This document shows, in pieces, positions 13,803-18,791 of a stretch of 18,791 bases of DNA. How positions within the stretch are numbered: the first letter of the stretch is position 1; each line of letters opens with the position of its first letter. The DNA comes from Gaiellasilicea sp038324115 (GTDB taxonomy: Bacteria; Actinomycetota; Thermoleophilia; Gaiellales; Gaiellaceae). The translations under genes and the position numbers were made by a program. The notes beneath the pieces were generated by a model. The model was given only the letters and a program-made list of their open reading frames with translations, was not told the DNA's origin and ran no database searches. The stretch spans positions 1 through 18,791 of the forward strand of contig JBBQHQ010000035.1 of the NCBI GenBank assembly GCA_038324115.1, in the 5' to 3' direction.

Positions 13803-14063
13803 ATGACGTTCACGATCCAAATCGACTCGGCCCGCGACCTGCCCGCCGGCTTGCTCGGCCGCACGCTCGCGGCCTTCGGGCTCAGCGGCCCGATCGAGGA
13901 GATCGGCTCGCACCTCGAGCTCGGCGTCCTCGCGGACGACATCGAGCAGGTCGCGACGCGCGTCCTCCACGCGCTCGAGTCCCTGCTCGCGGAGCTGCCC
14001 TTCCCGCTCGTCCCGCAGCGGGTCGGAACGAGCTCGTTCCACCTCGGCCCCCCGGCGGGCTAG
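13803..14063 (+). CDS. Small conserved-looking protein of unknown function
   Basis: An 86-residue soluble protein that I do not recognise. The translation begins MTFTIQIDSARDLPAGLLG and continues through LELGVLADDIEQVATRVLHALESLLAELPFPLVP. Alternating strand-like and amphipathic helical stretches suggest a small alpha/beta fold. It has no signal peptide, membrane helix, cysteine pair or zinc motif. The ATG lies 1 bp after the isocitrate lyase TGA and has a good Shine-Dalgarno (AGGAG at 13792-13796, 6-nt spacing), so it should be expressed together with the lyase. Codon choice and GC resemble its neighbours, which supports a real gene. A partner or modulator of isocitrate lyase is possible, but only location suggests it. 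Confidence 0.75.
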   Translation: MTFTIQIDSARDLPAGLLGRTLAAFGLSGPIEEIGSHLELGVLADDIEQVATRVLHALESLLAELPFPLVPQRVGTSSFHLGPPAG

Positions 14064-14075
14064 GGCGTCACGGAC

Positions 14076-15068
14076 TTAGTTGCTCTGAGCAACTAGGTCT
14101 CGTTCGGGATCGGAGTCCTGTTCGACGGTGCCGCCGCCGAGCCGGATCAGGATCAGCCCGACGAGGAGAAGCGCGGCCTCGACCGCGGTGATCGCGAGCC
14201 GGTTCAGCACGATCGCGCCGAGCGCCACCCCCTCCGACGCGACCGCGAGCAGGAGCCCGTAGACCGATGCCTCGCGGACGCCGAGGCCGGAGGGCGCGAA
14301 GACGGCGAGCACCGCCACGATCGCGCCGACCGCGCTCGCCCCGCCGAGGAAGAGGATCTCGTCCACGCCCGGGTCGCCGCCCACCGAGCGGAGCAGGAAG
14401 AAGAGCGCGACGCCGCCGAGCGGCCAGGTCAGGGCGTAGAAGCCGAGCAGCTCGAGCGCCCTCCGGGTCGGAAGCGGCTCGAGATCCTCGGCGCCGAAGG
14501 GCTTCAGCAGCCGGGTCGCGACCGGGGCGAAGACCCGGGGGTGGAGCAGGAACGCGACGAGCATGGTGAACGCCGCAAGCGGAAGCAGGGGTGCGTCCAC
14601 GCCCTCGACGAAGGAGAGCCCGATCACGAAGACGCCGACCCCGGCCAGCGCGGAGAGCCCGGCCTCGAGCAGGACGGTCGCGAGCACGACGGGCGTGTCC
14701 TTCATCCCCAGCCGCCGCAGCGCCACGACCCGCGCAGCCGGCGTCCAGACGCCGCCCGGCACGTACTTCGCGAGCATCGAGAGCATCTCGGCCTGGAGCG
14801 CGACGCGGTAGGGGATCCGGACGCCGTAGGCGGCGAGGATCCGCATCCAGCCGAGCACGAAGACGAGGTAGTAGGCGGCGAGCGCGGCGAGCGCGAGCCC
14901 GAGGTCGACGAGGTTCGCATCTCGCAGCCGCGGCGCGGCGTCGGCCCAGACGTCGCGGACCGCCCAGCCGAGCAGGCCGAGCAGCACGGCGAGCAGCGCG
15001 AGCTCGAGCGGGATGAGAACGCGCCGCCGGCGAAGCACGCGGAGGACGGAGGAGGTTCGCCGGCCCAC
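14076..15068 (-). CDS. Lysylphosphatidylglycerol synthase TM-region / YbhN (UPF0104) membrane protein
   Basis: A 330-residue polytopic membrane protein with about eight hydrophobic helices after a basic N terminus (RVLRRRRVLIPLELALLAVLL). The sequence AEMLSMLAKYVPGGVWTPAARVVALRRLG is the characteristic conserved loop of the LPG-synthase transmembrane (flippase-like) family, and GLGVREASVYGLLLA is its second conserved block. The cytosolic aminoacyl-transferase domain of MprF is absent, so it does not itself make lysyl-PG. Family members are thought to move lipids or lipid-linked sugars, but the substrate is unknown. The GTG at 15068 has no Shine-Dalgarno; TACGCT lies 6 nt upstream. It follows the lytic transglycosylase by 24 bp on the same strand, which fits an envelope function. 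Its 3' end forms a hairpin. Confidence 0.88.
   Translation of the reverse strand: MGRRTSSVLRVLRRRRVLIPLELALLAVLLGLLGWAVRDVWADAAPRLRDANLVDLGLALAALAAYYLVFVLGWMRILAAYGVRIPYRVALQAEMLSMLAKYVPGGVWTPAARVVALRRLGMKDTPVVLATVLLEAGLSALAGVGVFVIGLSFVEGVDAPLLPLAAFTMLVAFLLHPRVFAPVATRLLKPFGAEDLEPLPTRRALELLGFYALTWPLGGVALFFLLRSVGGDPGVDEILFLGGASAVGAIVAVLAVFAPSGLGVREASVYGLLLAVASEGVALGAIVLNRLAITAVEAALLLVGLILIRLGGGTVEQDSDPERDLVAQSN
14077..14095. terminator. Perfect inverted repeat between convergent genes, possible bidirectional terminator
   Basis: TAGTTGCTC (14077-14085) and GAGCAACTA (14087-14095) are perfect inverted complements around one base. In RNA a 7-bp stem with a 5-nt loop is realistic. It sits 13 bp after the small gene's stop and forms the last codons and part of the stop of the opposing membrane-protein gene. 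No clear U-tract follows on either strand, so termination would be weak or factor-assisted. Confidence 0.5.
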
Positions 15069-15080
15069 GCCGACAGCGTA
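15069..15080 (-). promoter_or_regulatory. Possible leaderless promoter -10 for the YbhN-like gene
   Basis: On the minus strand TACGCT (15080-15075) fits TAnnnT and lies 6 nt before the GTG at 15068. No ribosome-binding site is present. The gap to the upstream transglycosylase is only 24 bp, so readthrough from that gene is also possible. Confidence 0.35.
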
Positions 15081-15092
15081 TGCGCCGAGCCG

Positions 15093-16148
15093 CTAGACGC
15101 GGCCCTTGAGCGAAGTGATCGCAGCGACGTACGTCCGCGTCTCCGGGAAGAGCCCGTGCTGGCGGACCGCCTGGATCCCCTGGTAGTAGGCGCCGAGCGC
15201 GAGCTGCTCGTTGCCGCCGAACTCCTTCAGGAGGTGCCGGAGGAAGACGACGCCGACGCGGATGTTCCCGTCGGTCGTGTTCGGCACCTGCTTACCGAGG
15301 AGGACGTCCTCGACGAAGTCCCAGGTGGGCGGCGTCACTTGCATCACGCCGAGCGCCCCCGCCGCCGAGACGACGTGCGGCTGGAAGCCCGACTCCATCC
15401 ACGCGACCGCACGGGCGAGCGACGGGTCGACGCCGTAGCGGCTCGCCGTCTCCGTGATCACGTCCCGGACGGCCGAGGGCGGCGCGGCGAGGGGCGCCGC
15501 GGTCGCGACGGGGATCCTGAGCCTCGTCCCGATCGGGAGCGGCTTGGCCGGGTCGAGCCTGTTCACGACGGCGAGCGTGCGCAACGTCGTCCCGTGCGCC
15601 TGCGCGATCGCGGTCAGCGAGTCGCCGGGACGGACGAGATAGCGGCGATCGACCGGGACCGGAGCCGCGAGGCCGCTCTTGCCCCCGCCGCCGAGCGCGC
15701 GCATCGTCTGTGGGCCGGCGATCCCGTCGGCCGCCAGCCCCTGCCGCCGCTGGAAGCTGCGCACGGCGACGCGCGTCTCCCGGCCGAAGTACCCGTCGAT
15801 CACCCGCCCCACCCCGTGCCGGGCGAGCAGGAACTGGAGCACCGAAACGTCCCAGCCGACGCGGCCCTGGCGCAGCTGCCGCGAGCCGTAGAGCGGCCTG
15901 CCGAGGCGGCCGAGCGCGCGGCGTGTCGTCGCGCCGGGGATCCCGTCCACCGCGAGCCTGCTCGAGCGCTGGAACGCGCGGACGGCCGTCGCCGTCCCGG
16001 GCCCCGCCGCCCCGTCGATCGGCCCGAGGTAGTAGCCGTACGCGCGCAGGGCGACCTGCAGCCCGGCGATCTGCGGGTTGGCGGCGGCGAGACTGGGCGC
16101 AGCGAGCGCGACGGCGACCGCGGCGACGATGGCGATCCTGAGACGCAT
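15093..16148 (-). CDS. Secreted lytic transglycosylase with two PG-binding domains and LysM
   Basis: A 351-residue exported cell-wall enzyme. A signal peptide (MRLRIAIVAAVAVALAAPSL, cut near residue 23) is followed by two PG_binding_1 repeats at about 25-80 and 97-153 (each with the AVRAFQR/AVRSFQR and DGIPG/DGIAG motifs). A LysM domain lies at about 168-212 (YLVRPGDSLTAIAQAHGTT) and a soluble lytic transglycosylase domain at about 230-345, with catalytic Glu252 in MESGF and the conserved GALGVMQVTPPTW. It cleaves glycan strands of peptidoglycan. The ATG at 16148 is chosen from the signal peptide. Oddly, the only strong Shine-Dalgarno (16186-16177) is 28 nt away. The gene is divergent from the Lia-like stress operon and leads a pair with the YbhN-like gene. 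Confidence 0.93.
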   Translation of the reverse strand: MRLRIAIVAAVAVALAAPSLAAANPQIAGLQVALRAYGYYLGPIDGAAGPGTATAVRAFQRSSRLAVDGIPGATTRRALGRLGRPLYGSRQLRQGRVGWDVSVLQFLLARHGVGRVIDGYFGRETRVAVRSFQRRQGLAADGIAGPQTMRALGGGGKSGLAAPVPVDRRYLVRPGDSLTAIAQAHGTTLRTLAVVNRLDPAKPLPIGTRLRIPVATAAPLAAPPSAVRDVITETASRYGVDPSLARAVAWMESGFQPHVVSAAGALGVMQVTPPTWDFVEDVLLGKQVPNTTDGNIRVGVVFLRHLLKEFGGNEQLALGAYYQGIQAVRQHGLFPETRTYVAAITSLKGRV

Positions 16149-16149
16149 G

Positions 16150-16245
16150 GACCAGGGTGATTCGCGACCGCCACCCCCTCCTCCTTCCCCCGAAGGGGGG
16201 AGCGCGATAGCGTCGGGAGAAGACCAGGGTCGGATCAGGGTGATG
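16150..16245. repeat. Three GAYCAGGGT repeats in the divergent envelope-gene spacer
   Basis: GACCAGGGTGATT at 16150-16162, GACCAGGGTCGG at 16222-16233 and GATCAGGGTGATG at 16233-16245 share GAYCAGGGTSR. The last two are 11 bp apart (one helical turn). The first abuts the transglycosylase start codon. Such phased repeats fit binding by a LuxR-type response regulator like the one encoded at 18195. The repeats are seen directly; the binder is inferred. Confidence 0.6.
16177..16200 (-). promoter_or_regulatory. UUCG hairpin and strong Shine-Dalgarno upstream of transglycosylase
   Basis: On the minus strand, C-rich and G-rich arms flank TTCG (16200-16187), giving a cUUCGg tetraloop hairpin with at least four G-C pairs. 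It is followed directly by AAGGAGGAGG (16186-16177). That site is 5 nt from a GTG at 16174 in another frame, but 28 nt from the likely true ATG at 16148. It may be a leader element; its function is unclear. Confidence 0.35.
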
Positions 16246-16285
16246 CCGGATGGTGCTCGCCGCGGCCTCCCGGCACCGTAGAGGC

Positions 16286-17128
16286 ATGAGCGAACACATC
16301 ACACACACCCACGCAAGCAAGCGCCTCGAGCGCAGCTCCACCGACAAGTACCTCACAGGCGTCTGCGGCGGGCTCGGCGACTACTTCGAGCTCAAGCCCT
16401 CGGTCTTCCGGCTCGGCTTCGTCGTCCTGGCCCTCCTCGGAGGCGCCGGATTCCTGATCTACCTGGCCGCGGCGCTCGTGCTCCCGGCCGAAGGCAAGGA
16501 GGACTCGATCGCCGCCCGCGCCATCGCGGAGCGGCGCGAGCATCCGGCCCGGCTCGTCGGCCTCGGCCTCGTCGCCGCGGCTCTTGCCGTGCTTCTCTCC
16601 TCCGCGGACAGCTGGCCGACTGCCGGCGCAGGCTGGCTCGTCGTCCTCTTCGCCGGGCTCGTAGTCCTCTGGGCGGGTGGGAAGAACCGCACGCGGCGGG
16701 TCGTCTTCGCCGTCAGCGCCTTCCTCGCCACGCTCGTGCTCCTCAGCGCCGCCGCCGTCGTCCTCGCCTTCTCGTGGTTCGACGTCAGCCTCTCGGACGG
16801 GACGGGCGACCGCGTCTACCGGCCCGCGACCCCCGCGGAGCTGGTGGAGCCGTACAAGCTCGGGATCGGCGCGCTCGAGCTCGATCTCTCGGCCCTCCCC
16901 ACCGGAGCCGCCATGGACGTGAGCGCGGAGCTCGGGATCGGCGAGCTGCGCGTGATCGTGCCGCGCGACGCGCAGGTCGTCGTCGACGCGTCCGCACGGT
17001 TCGGCGAGGTGGACGTCTTCGACCAGCACGAAGAGGGCCACCGGCCGAGGATCGTCACGGGCACGGGCACGACCAGCCTCCACCTCGAGGTCGGGGCGGG
17101 CCACGTGGAGGTCGTGCGCGCGCCGTGA
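16286..17128 (+). CDS. PspC-domain protein with LiaF-like C terminus
   Basis: A 280-residue membrane protein. A PspC domain occupies about residues 14-68 (LERSSTDKYLTGVCGGLGDYFEL, then VLALLGGAGFLIYLAAALVLP). Three further hydrophobic helices follow at about 88-105, 114-131 and 138-163. The C-terminal 90 residues (LGIGALELDLSAL, then AELGIGELRVIVPRDAQVVV, then FGEVDVF) form the repetitive beta domain of LiaF/cell-wall-active-antibiotic-response proteins, predicted to lie outside the membrane. LiaF proteins restrain a partner LiaS kinase until envelope stress occurs, and such a kinase gene overlaps this stop by 4 bp (GTGA). The ATG at 16286 is chosen because the PspC domain begins soon after; an upstream GTG/ATG extension is unconserved. 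It is probably a sensor brake of this stress operon. Confidence 0.88.
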   Translation: MSEHITHTHASKRLERSSTDKYLTGVCGGLGDYFELKPSVFRLGFVVLALLGGAGFLIYLAAALVLPAEGKEDSIAARAIAERREHPARLVGLGLVAAALAVLLSSADSWPTAGAGWLVVLFAGLVVLWAGGKNRTRRVVFAVSAFLATLVLLSAAAVVLAFSWFDVSLSDGTGDRVYRPATPAELVEPYKLGIGALELDLSALPTGAAMDVSAELGIGELRVIVPRDAQVVVDASARFGEVDVFDQHEEGHRPRIVTGTGTTSLHLEVGAGHVEVVRAP

Positions 17129-18198
17129 GCCAGATCCCCGCCTTTCCCTTCGAGCGCAGCGAGAGCGAGCGGGTCGCCGCGGGCGTCTGTGGCGGCATCG
17201 CCGCGAGGCTGAAGGTCGACGCCACGCTCGTCCGGCTCGTCTTCGCCCTGCTCGCGCTCGCAGGAGGAGCGGGGATCCTTCTCTACCTCGGGCTCTGGGC
17301 TGCGTCGAGCGGGCGGCGACCTTGGCTCGGAGCTGCGCTCGTCGCCGTTTCCGCCGCCGCGCTCCTCTTCGCGGTCGGCCTCTCTGGCGAGATCGTGCTC
17401 GGGACCGGGCTCGCTGTCGCGGGGCTCGCGGTGGTCGCCGTGCGCGGGGGCTCGTTCCGGCCGGGCGGCTCGATCCCCTTCCTCGGCGGCGTGCTGCTCG
17501 TGGCCGGGGCGGTCACGCTGCTCGGCAATATCCGCGACTCGCAGTCCTTTGTCGGGCCGGGGGCTGTCCTCGGGGCGCTCGTGCTGGTGATCGGCCCGTG
17601 GCTGTGGCAGCTCTCCGCCGAGCGGACAGAGCGGATCCGCCTCCAGGGCCGCGCGGACGTCGCAGCCCGCGTCCACGACTCCGTCCTCCAGACACTGGCG
17701 CTCGTCCAGCGCCACGCGGACGACCCGGCGCGGGTCGCCTCGATCGCCCGCCGGCAGGAGCACGAGCTCCGGCGCTGGCTCTACGGCGGCGGGCTCGGAG
17801 ACGCGACGACCCTCGCGGCGGCGCTCGAGCAGGCCGTGGCCGAGATCGAGGAGCTGCACCGCGTCCGGATCGAGCTCGCGAGCGCAGGCGACACGCCGCT
17901 CGACGAGCGGGTGGAACAGGTGGTGCTGGCCGCGCGCGAGGCGATGACCAACGCGGCGAAGTTCGCCGCCTCCGACGAGATCTCGGTCTACTCGGAGGCC
18001 ACACCCACCGCGATCTCCGTCTACGTCCGCGACCGAGGCGCCGGCTTCGACCGGGCAGCCGTCGACCCCGGCCGTCGCGGGATCGCGGAGTCGATCGAGG
18101 GGCGGCTCGCGCGCGCGGGCGGCAGCGTCACGATCACGACGGCACCCGGTGCGGGCACCGAGGTCGAGCTGACGCTCCCGCTGGACGGTGCGGCATGA
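17125..18198 (+). CDS. PspC-fused sensor histidine kinase (LiaS/VraS-like)
   Basis: A 357-residue membrane kinase. A second PspC domain (about 9-62: ERVAAGVCGGIAARLKVD, then LLALAGGAGILLYLGLW) leads into about four more hydrophobic helices up to residue 160. The cytoplasmic HisKA_3-type part has the phospho-acceptor H184 in ARVHDSVLQTLALV, an N-box REAMTNAAKFA (271-281), a G1 box DRGAGFD (303-309) and a G2 region GRRGIAESIEGRLARAGG. These features identify a NarL/Lia-class two-component kinase. No extracellular sensor domain of size is present, so it probably senses within the membrane or through the LiaF-like partner. The GTG overlaps the previous stop, and its stop overlaps the regulator ATG. 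The three genes form one unit. Confidence 0.92.
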   Translation: MSQIPAFPFERSESERVAAGVCGGIAARLKVDATLVRLVFALLALAGGAGILLYLGLWAASSGRRPWLGAALVAVSAAALLFAVGLSGEIVLGTGLAVAGLAVVAVRGGSFRPGGSIPFLGGVLLVAGAVTLLGNIRDSQSFVGPGAVLGALVLVIGPWLWQLSAERTERIRLQGRADVAARVHDSVLQTLALVQRHADDPARVASIARRQEHELRRWLYGGGLGDATTLAAALEQAVAEIEELHRVRIELASAGDTPLDERVEQVVLAAREAMTNAAKFAASDEISVYSEATPTAISVYVRDRGAGFDRAAVDPGRRGIAESIEGRLARAGGSVTITTAPGAGTEVELTLPLDGAA

Positions 18199-18791
18199 GG
18201 CGCGTCGTCCTCGTCGACGACCACGAGCTCTTCCGCTCGGGCGTGCGCGGCGAGCTGGCGAACGCGGTCGAGATCGTCGGCGAGGCGGGAAGCGTCGCGG
18301 AGGCGGTGCCGCTGATCCGAGAGCTCGACCCGGAGGTCGTCCTGCTCGACGTCCACCTGCCGGACGGGGGCGGCGAGGCCGTGATCGCCGCCGTCGCGCT
18401 GGAGCGGCCCGGCGTCAAGTTCCTCGCGCTCTCGGTCTCGGACGCGGTCGAGGACGTGATCGCGGTGATCCGCGCCGGCGCCCGCGGCTATGTGACGAAG
18501 ACGATCTCGGGTGAGGAGCTCGCCCAGGCGGTCGAGCGGATCGCGGCCGGCGACGCGGTCTTCTCGCCGCGCCTCGCAGGGTTCGTCCTCGACGCGTTCG
18601 CGGCAGGCGAGCGGGTTGGCGGCGACGCGGAGCTGGACGCGCTCACTGCCCGCGAGCGGGAGGTGCTGCAGCTGATCGCGCGCGGCTACCGCTACAAGGA
18701 GATCGCCGCGCGCCTCCACCTCAGCGTCAAGACGGTCGAGACGCACGTCTCCAGCGTGCTCCGGAAGCTCCAGCTCTCCTCCCGGCACGAG
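18195..18791 (+). CDS. LuxR/NarL-type response regulator (LiaR-like), partial at right edge
   Basis: 199 codons of a response regulator, lacking only the last few residues beyond the window. The receiver domain has the acidic pair D8-D9 (LVDDHELFR), phospho-acceptor D52 (LLDVHLPD), switch S80 and K102 (YVTKT). The C-terminal helix-turn-helix (about 148-199) reads LTAREREVLQLIARG, then YKEIAARLHLSVKTVETHV, a standard LuxR/NarL domain. It should be phosphorylated by the overlapping kinase and control envelope-stress genes. The phased GAYCAGGGT repeats at 16222-16245 are a candidate target. The ATG overlaps the kinase TGA (ATGA). Confidence 0.95.
   Translation, partial: MRRVVLVDDHELFRSGVRGELANAVEIVGEAGSVAEAVPLIRELDPEVVLLDVHLPDGGGEAVIAAVALERPGVKFLALSVSDAVEDVIAVIRAGARGYVTKTISGEELAQAVERIAAGDAVFSPRLAGFVLDAFAAGERVGGDAELDALTAREREVLQLIARGYRYKEIAARLHLSVKTVETHVSSVLRKLQLSSRHE

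Noticed and set aside
15800..16174. GTG-started minus frame with a good Shine-Dalgarno inside the transglycosylase
   Set aside because: The product is Ser/Arg/Pro-rich with no domain, whereas the overlapping frame has a clear signal peptide and PG-binding repeats. Kept only as a finding about the odd site.
1..18791. Search for CRISPR arrays, tRNA or rRNA genes, transposases, toxin-antitoxin or phage genes
   Set aside because: No regularly spaced repeats, cloverleaf-like sequences or recognisable mobile-element proteins were seen on either strand by reading; a covariance-model scan was not possible here.

Overview
The window is very GC-rich. It carries short-spaced, overlapping genes (many ATGA or GTGA junctions), frequent GTG/TTG starts and a PspC/LiaF-sensor kinase-LuxR regulator module. 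Together these point to a high-GC actinobacterium, possibly a deep lineage such as Thermoleophilia. That placement is inferred from style and gene content, not from a marker gene. No rRNA, tRNA, CRISPR array, insertion sequence or prophage gene was seen. The window looks like ordinary chromosome, cut inside a gene at both ends.

Left edge (1-1138, minus): a zinc-type CDF cation exporter overlaps a short-chain dehydrogenase that runs off the edge.

1193-10336 (plus): eight collinear genes, nearly all touching or overlapping. The first four form a CUT1 sugar ABC importer resembling the AglK/E/F/G alpha-glucoside system: ATPase, lipoprotein binding protein and two permeases. The first permease carries a large extracellular insert containing an SdrD/Cna-B-like beta-sandwich. 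They are followed by an FAD oxidoreductase-like protein, a membrane-anchored parallel beta-helix protein, a compact GH15-like glucoamylase-type protein and a DUF4032 protein with an intact kinase-like active site. The layout suggests uptake and intracellular breakdown of an alpha-glucoside, with some unexplained partners. It is the best candidate here for an uncharacterised system.

10333-10794 (minus): a cyclophilin, converging on DUF4032 so that both stop codons lie in one CTAG.

10967-14063 (plus): a 3-hydroxybutyrate dehydrogenase-like SDR, a GntR/FCD regulator, isocitrate lyase and an 86-residue unknown protein. This looks like an acetyl-CoA/C4 assimilation locus feeding the glyoxylate shunt. 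Four GGATCC-centred elements, in two pairs each 20 bp apart, surround a clear TTGACG-17-TAGGAT promoter ahead of isocitrate lyase. They are probably operators for the adjacent GntR protein.

14076-16148 (minus): a YbhN/LPG-synthase-type membrane protein, and upstream of it a secreted lytic transglycosylase with two peptidoglycan-binding domains and a LysM domain.

16286-18791 (plus): a LiaF-like PspC protein, a PspC-fused sensor kinase and a LuxR-type response regulator (cut by the edge). This is a Lia/Vra-like envelope-stress system. The divergent spacer holds three GAYCAGGGT repeats that could co-regulate the wall hydrolase and the stress operon.

Several genes without a Shine-Dalgarno sequence have a TAnnnT hexamer 6-9 nt before the start codon, which suggests leaderless transcription. 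No gene-free stretch exceeds 300 bp; the longest gaps are 10795-10966 and 16149-16285.
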